NCBI GenBank assembly: GCA_031363055.1
Contig: JANLTP010000205.1
Location: 1-10,778, forward strand
DNA: 10,778 nucleotides
Source: JANLTP01 sp031363055
Lineage (GTDB): Bacteria; Pseudomonadota; Gammaproteobacteria; Burkholderiales; Burkholderiaceae_E
Direction: 5' to 3'
Shown here: piece by piece, positions 1 through 8,086 of the stretch
Layout: the number at the start of each line of letters is the position of its first letter
How positions within the stretch are numbered: position 1 is the stretch's first letter
Translations under genes and position numbers: made by a program
The notes under the pieces: model-generated
The model's database searches: none
The model's input: only the letters and a program-made list of their open reading frames with translations
Told to the model about the DNA's origin: nothing

Positions 1-1
1 G

Positions 2-3000
2 CTCATCTATGGTTGTGATCTTGCCGCCAGCAATGCAGGCGTGCAACTACTGGATGCTTTGTCGAGCCTGACCGGCGTCGATCTTGCCGCCAGCACTGAC
101 AAGACCGCCAGTGCTGCCTTCGGCGGTAACTGGCTGCTCGAGCAGCAGACCGGTACGATCGAATCCAGGCTCGCATTCAGTGGCGAATTGCAAGCTCAGT
201 GGACCGGCTCCCTGGACGTGGTGCCGCAGGGCGCAGAAATCCGCATCAACAATGTCACCTCGAGCACCCAGGCGCTGCCCGAGTCGCGCGGCGGCAATCA
301 GATCGCAACGTTTGCGGACGGCAGCTTTGTGGTGGTCTGGGAGGTAACGAGCGATAACATCGTGGCGCGTCGCTTTGCCGCCGACGGCACGGCGCTGACC
401 GGCGACATCGCGGTCAATACCGATACGAGCCACGCCGTTTCGCAAGCGGTCGTCGCGGTAGATCAGGTCAGCGGACGGTTCGCCGTTGCTTGGACCAATA
501 ACGGCCTCGACGGTTCTGGCAATGGCGTCTACCTGCGCGTCTTCAACTCAGCGGGAACGGCGGTCATTGGGGCCGATGCGCGCGTCAATCCGGTCGGGCT
601 GCTTGAGCAGTCGCAGCCGGCGATTGCGGTGACCGCCAATGGCGATGCGATCATCACCTACACGGGCGATACGTCGGGCTCGGATGCCACCGACAATATC
701 TATGCGCGTACGGTCAATATACGCACGATGGCCTGGAGCGCCAGTAGCTACCTGGTCAACGGTAACGGCAGCGACCTGAAAGACCAGAACAACAGCGCCG
801 TAGCAGTCGACGGTACCGGACGCGCCATCGTGACCTGGCAAAGCAAGGGTCAGGACTTCGGTTCGACCTGGGGGGTATACGCGCGCTTTTTCGATGTCGC
901 CGGCAAGGCCACGGTCGGCTCCGAGTTCGTCGCTAACTCACTGACGTTCTCGAACGAGTACAACCCGACGGTCAGCGCCAACAGCGCTGGCCAGTTTGTC
1001 ATCGCCTGGACCGATGACCTGCTCAACGAAGGCGTATTTGCCCAATTGTTTTCGAGCGCAGGCGCAAAAGTGGGCTTTGAAACCATCGTGAACGCGGTGA
1101 CTGCCAACAACCAGAACAACCCGAGTGTCGCGATGCTGGCGTCGGGTGGCTATGTGGCGGTCTGGCAAAGCGATTCTGAAGCGCCGGACAGTTCAGGTTA
1201 TGGCGTTTTTGCGCGCCAATATAACGCTGCCGGTAGCGCCCTACAGGGCGAACAACTGATCAATGTCACTACGGGTAACAATCAGGCTAATCCGGGTATG
1301 GTGGTCACCGGCAGCACGGGTCGAATCATCTGGAGTGGTAATGGTCCTGGCGATCCGAGCGGCATCTTCAGCCGTGCCTTCGACTTCATCAATCCAGCGG
1401 TATTGGTCAGCAATACCGGCCCGAGCTTTACTACCGAGTCCGGCGGGCTCAGCCATTTGAGTATCGAGTTGGCAACCATGCCGACCGCAACCGTGACGGT
1501 CAACCTGTCGACTTCGGATTCGAGCGAAGGCTTGCCGCTCACCAGCTCCCTGACCTTCACGACCGCGAACTGGAACGTTGCACAATTGGTAACGATCCGG
1601 GGTGTCGATGACGCGATCATCGATGGTACCGTGGCTTATCAAATCAATGTTGCCGCCATGAGTGCAGATACATACTACAGCGGCCTGTCGGTCGCGCCGA
1701 TAGCGCTGTCCAATTACGACAACGATGGTGCCAACACTTTGGTGGTCGACACCAACGCCGATCTCGTCGATGGTGATACCAGTTCGGTGTTCGCCCTGAT
1801 GGCAACCCGTGGTGGCGATGGCAAGATATCGCTGCGCGAAGCCATAGCAGCGACCAACAACACGCTCAATTCGGCCTTCGGAGCCGACCTCATTACGTTC
1901 GATCTGGCCGGCGGTAGCAGTATCATCGCTCTGGCTTCGGCCCTGCCGGATATTATTGATCGAGTGACCCTCGATGCGACCAACAACGTGTCGAATCCGT
2001 ATGTCGACCGACCGGTCATCACTTTGACGACGGCATCGCCGGGTATTTTTGATGGTCTGACCTTGGCCATTTCGGCGGCTGACTCGAAGATCATAGGCCT
2101 GGCGATCGGCGGTTTTAGCGGCAATGGCGTGACCGTACAGGGTGCTGGAAATACCATCGAACAAAACTACATCGGCGTGCGTCCAGACGGCGTGACCGCC
2201 TTCGGCAACGCCGGGGCGGGTGTCAACTTTTCGGGAACCGCAGGCAGCCTGAACGCCAACATTGTGCGCGACAATGTCATCTCGGCCAATGCCGGCGTTG
2301 GCATTCTCGCGGTCAATGTCGGCTCAAGTGGGTTCAGCGACAACCGGATCGGCGTATCGGCCGACGGGCTGCAGGCACTGGGCAACGGCGCCGAGGGAAT
2401 CGAGCTCGGCGGAGCGGCCGCTCTGAACACGCTCCATGACAACATCATCGGCGGCAATGCTTCCGCTGGTATTCGCTTGACCGGACCGAACGTGCAGGGC
2501 AATTCGATTCAGCACAACTGGGTCGGTACCGATGTGTCGCTGACCCGCTCGCTCGGCAACGGTGACTCCGGCATCACGATTCAGGACGGCGCGCATGACA
2601 ACCGCATCGGCGGCGTCAGCAATGGCCAAGGCAACTTCATTTACCACACGGGCGTCAAGGCCGGTGTGGATTTGTTCACCGATTTCGGTTCGGCCGGCAC
2701 GGGCAATGCCATTCTCGGTAACCTCATCGATGATACAAGGCTCGGAATCCGCCTCGCCGATCTTTCGACTTCAGGCTTTACTGCGCTGCCCAATGATCTT
2801 GACGACAGTGATCTTGGCGTCAACAACCGACAGAACTATCCGGTGCTATCGAACGCGACCCGGGTGAGCGGATCGCAAACGCGAGTATCGGGATCCCTCA
2901 TCAGTCTGGCCGGGCAGTTCTTTCGAATTGAATTCTTCGCCGACACGGTACCCGGCGTCTCGGGCCACGGCGACGCACCGATCTTTCTGGGCTTCACGAA

Positions 3001-5701
3001 TCTGGCGACCGATGGCTCGGGTGACGCGAACTTCGACACACTGTTGAGTAGCGGACTTGCAGCAGGTACCCGAGTCACTGCCACCGCGACGCGCAGCAAT
3101 TCGAACTTCACGAGCTTTTCCGACACCTCGGAGTTCGCGGCCAATGTCACGGCGAATCTGCCGCCCGTCTGGACCAGTTCGTCCAGCCCCGCGCTCAATG
3201 AAAACCAGAGCGCGGTCACCGCGCTGACCGCCTCAGATCCAATGGGTGGCTCGCCGACCTTCCAGATCATCGGTGGCGCCGATGCGGCGCTATTCTTTAT
3301 CGATGTCGGTAACAACCTCAACTTTCTCGCGAGCCCCGATTTCGAAGCGCCGGGCGATGCCGGCCGCAATAACTACTATGATCTGACCGTGCGAGCATTC
3401 GGCCTGTTTGGTGATTGGACCGACTTGGGCCTTACCGTTCGGGTCACCGATGTCAACGAGGCGCCGGTCTGGACCAGCAGCCCCGCACAATCGATCGCGG
3501 AGAACACGGTCGGCGCCATCACGCTGCTGGCATCGGACCCGGATGCTGCGGCACAGACGCCGACGTACAGCGTGTTGGGCGGCGCGGACGCGGCGCGTTT
3601 TGTCATTATCAACGGCGACACCTTGCGTTTTGTGGTGGCGCCGGACTATGAGCAGCCGCTCGACTCAGATACTGATAACGTCTACCAGGTCATCATTCGC
3701 GCCAGCGAACCGGGCTTCCTCGATTCAGACCAACTGTTCAACGTCACGGTCACCGATACGATCGACCTGACCCCGCTCCCCGGTGTCATCAGTCTGGCCG
3801 CGATCGAGAATCAAAGCGTAGTCGGCGATCTGCTGGCCAGCGAACCCATCGTGCCGCTCTTGCCGGTGACCTACACGATCGTCGGCGGCAACGACGCGGC
3901 GCGCTTTGTCGTGACCCCAGCCGGCGCGCTTTCGTTCCCGTCGGCTGCAGACTTCGAGTCGCCACAGGACGCGAACGCGGACAATCAGTATGAAGTCCAG
4001 GTCCTCGTGTCAGACGGAACTTCCTCGGCATTGCGAAATTACTCGGTCGCCGTCGGTGACGTCAACGAAGCGCCGCGTATCGATGCGCCGGCGAGCGCGG
4101 TTCTGGATGAAAACGGAGCTATCGATTTTTCGCAATCAGCCGGGCTGCTTATCTCGTTGAGCGATCCGGATGTGCTGGCGTCGCCGCTGGCCGTCTCGAT
4201 TCAAAGTGATCATGGCCTGGTGAGTCTGGCTCAAACGGCCGGGCTTACGTTCACGCAAGGTGGCGCAGGTGCCTCGTCTGCGCTGCAATTCAGCGGGTCG
4301 TTCAGTGATGTAAACCAGGCGATTCGCGATTTGCACTTTGCTGCCGAGAGCGGCTACTCGGGCAGCGCCGCGATACGCCTGATGGTGTCGGACCTGTCGG
4401 ACAGCTCACTCGCCGACTCGCGGGGCATCGCCATCACGATTCGTGCGGTCGACGCGGCGCCGCAGTTGATTCACAACCTCGGTGTGCAGGCCATTGCGGA
4501 GGGCTCAGCAACCGTGACGTCGGAACTTCTGCTCGCGACCGATCGTGAAGACGGTCCACAGCAACTGACCTATCGGTTCGTCAGCCTGCCCGGCAATGGT
4601 GAGTTCAGACTCGATGGACGAGTGCTGGCGGTGAACGGCTCGTTCACTCAGAACGACATAGATCAAGGCCGTCTGGTCTGGCATGCGACCAGTATCGGCG
4701 ACAGCACACAGAGCGCAATGCTGGTACTTGGCGACAGCACAAATCGCGCTGGCATGATGATCGATTTCAGTGCCATGGTTGCATCGCCCGCGGTCGCGGT
4801 CGTAGCCTCGCCTGCAGCCTCGCTGGTGGTTGCGCCGGCAGCGGCGCCTGCGGTCGTGCCTGCGACGAGCGCGAACTCGGCGCAGAGCAAAGGAGGTGAT
4901 ACGAGTAGCACGCCCGCCGCCGCAAGCTCGGCCCTGTCGCAGGGCCGTGTGAGCAGTGGCACGACCACCGTGCCGACCGCGCCTGCCGAGGCGAATGCAC
5001 CGGCCAGGTCCAGCCAAACTGGATCGCAAAACGGTCTGGCCAAAGGGCTGCCCATCGAGCCGACCCGCGCCGAGTCGCGGCACAACACTATGTTCGGCAA
5101 CGAATCACGTGCATTGGAGCCTGCCGGCGATAGCCAGCGCGCACTACGCTTTGACTCGGCTGCCCGTTATCTGCAACTCTCCGATCTGCGAAAAGACATA
5201 GGCGCAGTGGGAGCTAACCTCATCGATACCCGTCAGTCACCGACGTCAGTACGAACGATATTGCAACAGGTGGCCTTTCGCGATGAACTGGATCGCGTTC
5301 GGGAGCAGGTCACCAGTCGAATCAACATCGAGCGTAATGTCGTCGCGGCTTCGGTGGCGGTCAGCGCCGGGGTGTCGATTGGTTATGTGATCTGGTTAAT
5401 CCGGGGCGGTGTATTGTTGTCGAGCCTGCTTGCATCGATACCGGCCTGGAGTGCCATCGATCCGTTGCCGATATTGTCCCGCTTTGGCGATGATAAGGGC
5501 AAGAATCGAAAAATGGACGGAAACAAGAACGGCAACAAGGGCAGGGACGAGGACAACGTCAATGACAACGATAACGATAACGACGGGGAAGATGACTCGC
5601 TTCAAGCGATGCTCAAGCGGGCCGCGCAATCCTCGAACGTGAACTCGATCGCAAGCTCGGAAATAAGCTCACAGGTTCCTTCAGCAAAGCCTACGACCTG
5701 A
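2..5701 (+). CDS. Giant DUF4347/cadherin-repeat surface protein, 5' partial
   Basis: The reading frame is open from base 2, and the residues before the GTG at 41 (LIYGCDLAASNAG) already match the end of a DUF4347 domain. The gene therefore starts outside the window and GTG 41 is internal. Counting the first visible Leu as residue 1 of 1899: DUF4347 tail 1-63; about six 55-65-residue repeats with a VVVW/VYAR/NAAG pattern, propeller-like, 79-463; Calx-beta-like domain 465-578; CSLREA-like motif KISLREA at 608-614; right-handed beta-helix rich in NxI and GNGxxGI 693-923; a beta domain 945-1053; three cadherin repeats 1054-1351 with GGADAARF and DVNEAP motifs; two cadherin/CSPG-like domains 1352-1590; Ala/Pro/Ser linker 1594-1697; hydrophobic anchor about 1780-1815; Lys/Asp/Asn-rich tail 1829-1865. 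Such proteins are usually very large cell-surface or adhesion proteins. The adhesion role is inferred from family architecture. The gene ends at TGA 5699-5701. Confidence 0.93.
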   Translation, partial: LIYGCDLAASNAGVQLLDALSSLTGVDLAASTDKTASAAFGGNWLLEQQTGTIESRLAFSGELQAQWTGSLDVVPQGAEIRINNVTSSTQALPESRGGNQIATFADGSFVVVWEVTSDNIVARRFAADGTALTGDIAVNTDTSHAVSQAVVAVDQVSGRFAVAWTNNGLDGSGNGVYLRVFNSAGTAVIGADARVNPVGLLEQSQPAIAVTANGDAIITYTGDTSGSDATDNIYARTVNIRTMAWSASSYLVNGNGSDLKDQNNSAVAVDGTGRAIVTWQSKGQDFGSTWGVYARFFDVAGKATVGSEFVANSLTFSNEYNPTVSANSAGQFVIAWTDDLLNEGVFAQLFSSAGAKVGFETIVNAVTANNQNNPSVAMLASGGYVAVWQSDSEAPDSSGYGVFARQYNAAGSALQGEQLINVTTGNNQANPGMVVTGSTGRIIWSGNGPGDPSGIFSRAFDFINPAVLVSNTGPSFTTESGGLSHLSIELATMPTATVTVNLSTSDSSEGLPLTSSLTFTTANWNVAQLVTIRGVDDAIIDGTVAYQINVAAMSADTYYSGLSVAPIALSNYDNDGANTLVVDTNADLVDGDTSSVFALMATRGGDGKISLREAIAATNNTLNSAFGADLITFDLAGGSSIIALASALPDIIDRVTLDATNNVSNPYVDRPVITLTTASPGIFDGLTLAISAADSKIIGLAIGGFSGNGVTVQGAGNTIEQNYIGVRPDGVTAFGNAGAGVNFSGTAGSLNANIVRDNVISANAGVGILAVNVGSSGFSDNRIGVSADGLQALGNGAEGIELGGAAALNTLHDNIIGGNASAGIRLTGPNVQGNSIQHNWVGTDVSLTRSLGNGDSGITIQDGAHDNRIGGVSNGQGNFIYHTGVKAGVDLFTDFGSAGTGNAILGNLIDDTRLGIRLADLSTSGFTALPNDLDDSDLGVNNRQNYPVLSNATRVSGSQTRVSGSLISLAGQFFRIEFFADTVPGVSGHGDAPIFLGFTNLATDGSGDANFDTLLSSGLAAGTRVTATATRSNSNFTSFSDTSEFAANVTANLPPVWTSSSSPALNENQSAVTALTASDPMGGSPTFQIIGGADAALFFIDVGNNLNFLASPDFEAPGDAGRNNYYDLTVRAFGLFGDWTDLGLTVRVTDVNEAPVWTSSPAQSIAENTVGAITLLASDPDAAAQTPTYSVLGGADAARFVIINGDTLRFVVAPDYEQPLDSDTDNVYQVIIRASEPGFLDSDQLFNVTVTDTIDLTPLPGVISLAAIENQSVVGDLLASEPIVPLLPVTYTIVGGNDAARFVVTPAGALSFPSAADFESPQDANADNQYEVQVLVSDGTSSALRNYSVAVGDVNEAPRIDAPASAVLDENGAIDFSQSAGLLISLSDPDVLASPLAVSIQSDHGLVSLAQTAGLTFTQGGAGASSALQFSGSFSDVNQAIRDLHFAAESGYSGSAAIRLMVSDLSDSSLADSRGIAITIRAVDAAPQLIHNLGVQAIAEGSATVTSELLLATDREDGPQQLTYRFVSLPGNGEFRLDGRVLAVNGSFTQNDIDQGRLVWHATSIGDSTQSAMLVLGDSTNRAGMMIDFSAMVASPAVAVVASPAASLVVAPAAAPAVVPATSANSAQSKGGDTSSTPAAASSALSQGRVSSGTTTVPTAPAEANAPARSSQTGSQNGLAKGLPIEPTRAESRHNTMFGNESRALEPAGDSQRALRFDSAARYLQLSDLRKDIGAVGANLIDTRQSPTSVRTILQQVAFRDELDRVREQVTSRINIERNVVAASVAVSAGVSIGYVIWLIRGGVLLSSLLASIPAWSAIDPLPILSRFGDDKGKNRKMDGNKNGNKGRDEDNVNDNDNDNDGEDDSLQAMLKRAAQSSNVNSIASSEISSQVPSAKPTT

Positions 5702-5888
5702 TATCCCGAAGTCGTCGATACGAAAGGCGCAGGAAAGTAGGCAGTGCCAGCGAGAACACGATGGCTTCAAAGGGGGTCGAACCGCCGTCGGTGAGGATAC
5801 CCAACCACTTGGCTAGCCATGACAGCAGCACGACCATGGTTGCCGCACTGGTCAGGTAGACCAGCCAATCCGCCTTGAATGAGAACAT
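5691..5888 (-). CDS. Small two-helix membrane protein, function unknown
   Basis: This is a 65-residue ORF from ATG at 5888 to TAG at 5691-5693. It has two hydrophobic stretches, about residues 9-32 (rich in V, L, W) and 41-56. It ends in a basic tail (RLSYRRLRDIRS), so a cytoplasmic C-terminus is likely by the positive-inside rule. Codon third positions are mostly G or C, as in the neighbouring genes, which supports real coding. The frame is closed 30 bases upstream of the ATG by TGA, so no longer form exists except from non-ATG codons. The ribosome-binding site is weak (GGGATC about 10 bases upstream). It converges on the giant gene and overlaps its last 11 bases. I do not recognise the family. 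It may be a conserved hypothetical inner-membrane protein, or a chance ORF. Confidence 0.6.
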   Translation of the reverse strand: MFSFKADWLVYLTSAATMVVLLSWLAKWLGILTDGGSTPFEAIVFSLALPTFLRLSYRRLRDIRS

Positions 5889-6049
5889 GACCAGATGATC
5901 CCATTCGGCGATGTCGAATCAAAGTCGAGATATTTTTCAGCGCCCGTCGTGCACGCCCGAGTTGCTAAACTACTTGGGGCTACTCAAAAAGCGGCCTACC
6001 GTGAAAAGCAGCCTAGCGTAAAAGTCGGCCCACCCTGAAGGAATCTGCG
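5889..6049. other. Divergent intergenic region
   Basis: This spacer lies between the start of the minus-strand small membrane gene and the start of the first Bug gene, so it should hold promoters for both. I see no convincing -35/-10 pair. A TTGCTA at 5962 has no good -10 partner at 16-18 bases. The right third is taken up by a degenerate tandem repeat, and an AAGGA ribosome-binding site lies at 6038-6042, 7 bases before ATG 6050. No terminator-like hairpin is visible. Confidence 0.6.
5987..6037. repeat. Three degenerate ~17-bp direct repeats upstream of the first Bug gene
   Basis: Three adjacent units each begin AAAAG: AAAAGCGGCCTACCGTG (5987-6003), AAAAGCAGCCTAGCGT (6004-6019) and AAAAGTCGGCCCACCCTG (6020-6037). 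Units share roughly 11-13 of about 17 positions, with single-base indels between them. The array stops immediately before the ribosome-binding site of the gene at 6050, so it lies in the probable 5' leader or promoter. It could be a regulator-binding array, or a slippage-born repeat like the other two border repeats in this window. Confidence 0.7.
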
Positions 6050-6940
6050 ATGAAGACCTTCCCGCTACTCTCTTTGGCCTTGTTGGCTGCGCTCGCAGTT
6101 TCTGCGATGCCCAACGTCCAGGCACAAACCTATCCGACGCGCCCGATCAAGGTCATCGTCGACGGCCCGGCCGGTGGTATCAATGACATCTGGACGCGTC
6201 GTTACACGCAGCGACTGAGCGAGTCTTTCCAGCAGCCCGTGGTCGTTGAGAATCGGCCTGGCGCCTCCGGCAGCATTGCCGCAGAGACGCTGGCCAAATC
6301 GCCTGCTGATGGCTACACCCTGATGTACGGCGGCATGAATCCGATGGTCGTGGCCAGCGCTGCCAGCGGTATCAAGACCTTGCCGGAACTGATTCAGCTC
6401 GCCAAGGCCAAGCCCGACGACATGACTTGTGGCACCAGCGGCCGGGCCGGCGTGCAGCATTTCGCCTGCGTGATGATCGCGCGCGCACTCGGCATCAACC
6501 TGCGGCCGGTGCACTACAAAGGGGGCGGTGCCGCGCTGCTCGATGCGGCCTCGGGTCAGATCACCGTTTCGGTCGGTTACACCGCCGAGACCGAGCAAAT
6601 GGTGGCGAGCGGCAAGCTGATTGCGCTGGCTTCGATGGCACCGAATTGGCTGCCCCGGTTCCCGAATGCGCCGAGCTTCGCTGAGGCAGGCTACGCTGGC
6701 CTGGAAATTCCCAGCTTCGCGGGCTTCTTTTTCCCCGCTGGCACGCCGCCAGCGATCATTGAACGCTTCAATGCCGAAGCGGTCAAGACCATGGCGCGAC
6801 CTGACATGGGCGAATTCGTCAAGCAGGCAGGGGGCTTTTATGTGCCGATGAAGGCCAGCGAATTCAGTCAGTTCGTCGCCAAGGAATTGGCTAAGTGGAA
6901 ACGTATGTCGCATGAGAACGGCATCCGGTCCGAGCAATAA
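6050..6940 (+). CDS. Bug-family (TctC-type) periplasmic solute-binding protein with internal deletion
   Basis: The 296-residue product has a signal peptide at about 1-25, cleaved after VQA. The mature start, YPTRPIKVIV, is typical of Bug proteins, followed by VVVENRPGASGSIAAE and KSPADGYTL. Later family landmarks are present: a GTSG-like turn, VHYKGGG and PAGTPPAII. Family members bind small organic acids or related solutes in the periplasm and are often orphans, as here where no TctA/TctB gene is seen. The ligand cannot be read from the sequence. Compared with its neighbour at 7019, about 30 residues are missing around residues 96-99, the segment that normally carries the INPxL and YDPxKxF motifs. 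The reading frame is kept. The start at 6050 is supported by AAGGA 7 bases upstream. TAA at 6938-6940 ends it at normal family length. It may fold abnormally or be a decaying paralogue. Confidence 0.9.
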   Translation: MKTFPLLSLALLAALAVSAMPNVQAQTYPTRPIKVIVDGPAGGINDIWTRRYTQRLSESFQQPVVVENRPGASGSIAAETLAKSPADGYTLMYGGMNPMVVASAASGIKTLPELIQLAKAKPDDMTCGTSGRAGVQHFACVMIARALGINLRPVHYKGGGAALLDAASGQITVSVGYTAETEQMVASGKLIALASMAPNWLPRFPNAPSFAEAGYAGLEIPSFAGFFFPAGTPPAIIERFNAEAVKTMARPDMGEFVKQAGGFYVPMKASEFSQFVAKELAKWKRMSHENGIRSEQ

Positions 6941-7004
6941 TTCCAGCGGTGGGTCCGTCGAAGCTGCGGGTCGGAAAGGTCTGCGGATTCAGATACCATC
7001 GTCC

Positions 7005-7013
7005 AAGGGGAGG
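7005..7013 (+). promoter_or_regulatory. Strong Shine-Dalgarno for the second Bug gene
   Basis: AAGGGGAGG lies 5 bases before ATG 7019. It is close to an ideal anti-16S match and is the best ribosome-binding site seen in the window, which fixes the start of the downstream gene. Confidence 0.8.
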
Positions 7014-7018
7014 CAAAC

Positions 7019-7990
7019 ATGAATTTTTACGCTTTTATCGCGACTGCCGTCGTCGCGCTCGCGATGCCGTGTGCCGGATCGGCGCAGACCGACTGGCCGC
7101 AAAAGCCGGTCACCATGGTCGTGCCGTATCCGCCGGGTGGCGTCAACGATGCGGTGGCGCGCGTTTATGCCAACAAGCTGGCGGCCGAATTGGGCAAGCC
7201 GGTGTTGATCGACAACCGCGCGGGTGCCGGGACGACCGTCGCCTCCAACTATGTCGCGAAAGCGCCTGCTGACGGATACACGATCTATGCGGGCGGCACC
7301 TCGCTGGTGATCAATCCGACGCTGACCGGGCAAGTGCAATACGACCCGAACAAGAGCTTCGAGTTGGTGTCGCTGATGTCGTTCACGCCCTTCATTTTGC
7401 ATGTCAATTCGGCATTCCCGGCCAAAAACATGGCCGAGCTGATCGCACATGTGAAGGCTAACCCGGGCAAGTTCAACATCGCAAGTTCGGGCATCGGCGC
7501 GACCAACCATCTGATCGCCGAGATGCTCAAGCAACAGGCCGGCCTTGAGATGACGCACGTACCCTATAAAGGTGGAGTGCAAGCCGGCCAGGACGTGGCG
7601 GGTGGTCAGGCACAGATGATGTTTTCGGCCGCGCTCGAGGCCAAACCGATTCTCGCCACCGGCAAGACCCGCGCGATCGCGATCACCAGCGCGGTGCGCT
7701 CGCCGGCCTTTCCCGATATTCCGACGGTGAGCGAAGCCACCGGAATGCGGGACTTCGCGGTGACGTTCTGGCAGGGTATGGTGGTGCCGGCTGGCACGCC
7801 CAAGGCGATCGTCGAGAAGCTCGAGCGGGCGATTGCCAAGGTCGCGCTCGATGCTGAAGTCATTGAGCATTTCAAGTCGCAGGGGGTGGAAATTCGTGCC
7901 TCCACGCAGGCCGAGTTCAAGGACTTCATGGGCAAGGAAGAACTACGCTGGGTGCGGCTGATCAAAGAGCGCAACATCAAGGCGGAGTGA
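7019..7990 (+). CDS. Bug-family (TctC-type) periplasmic solute-binding protein, intact
   Basis: The 323-residue product is the usual family length. A signal peptide covers about residues 1-22 (cleavage after GSA), then DWPQKPVTMVVPYPPGG, the typical Bug N-terminus. Further landmarks are LIDNRAGAGTTVAS, KAPADGYTIY, VINPTL, YDPNKSF, an SSGIGATNHL turn, VPYKGG, FPDIPTVSE and VPAGTPKAIVEKL, in the family's normal order. It should bind a small carboxylate or similar solute in the periplasm; the ligand is unknown. It lies 78 bases after the first Bug gene on the same strand and may share its transcript, though it has its own strong ribosome-binding site. It is a diverged paralogue of that gene, not a recent copy. 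The last codons run into the CGGA-type repeat array. TGA at 7988-7990. Confidence 0.95.
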   Translation: MNFYAFIATAVVALAMPCAGSAQTDWPQKPVTMVVPYPPGGVNDAVARVYANKLAAELGKPVLIDNRAGAGTTVASNYVAKAPADGYTIYAGGTSLVINPTLTGQVQYDPNKSFELVSLMSFTPFILHVNSAFPAKNMAELIAHVKANPGKFNIASSGIGATNHLIAEMLKQQAGLEMTHVPYKGGVQAGQDVAGGQAQMMFSAALEAKPILATGKTRAIAITSAVRSPAFPDIPTVSEATGMRDFAVTFWQGMVVPAGTPKAIVEKLERAIAKVALDAEVIEHFKSQGVEIRASTQAEFKDFMGKEELRWVRLIKERNIKAE

Positions 7991-8082
7991 CGGAATAGCG
8001 GAACAAAGGAACAACGGAGCAACGGAGCAACGGAACGTTCGGAAGATCCGAAGTAACGGAAGATACGGACCGTTCGGGAAAT
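7983..8082. repeat. Degenerate ~8-bp tandem array, unit CGGAnnnn, about 12 units
   Basis: The array starts in the last codons of the Bug gene and runs almost to the xylB start. Units in order: CGGAGTGA, CGGAATAG, CGGAACAAA, GGAACAA, CGGAGCAA, CGGAGCAA, CGGAACGTT, CGGAAGAT, CCGAAGTAA, CGGAAGATA, CGGACCGTT, CGGGAAAT. The CGGA core is kept and the following 4-5 bases vary. Two central units are identical. An imperfect longer copy is also visible (8032-8048 against 8067-8084). No gene fits here. It fills the whole intergenic space. Confidence 0.85.
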
Positions 8083-8086
8083 CCCA

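Noticed and set aside
1241..2164. 307-codon open frame on the minus strand within the giant gene
   Set aside because: It is the antisense shadow of a well-supported coding frame in G+C-rich DNA; the product has no recognisable domain.
6065..6937. 290-codon minus-strand frame opposite the first Bug gene
   Set aside because: Antisense shadow; the product is Arg/His-rich without a family pattern, while the plus strand gives a clear Bug protein.
8038..8052. Six-base hairpin TTCGGA-AGA-TCCGAA as a terminator
   Set aside because: The stem is short, no T-run follows, and it arises from neighbouring CGGA-type repeat units.
7983..8082. CRISPR-like array
   Set aside because: Units of 7-9 bases are far too short and there are no uniform spacers.
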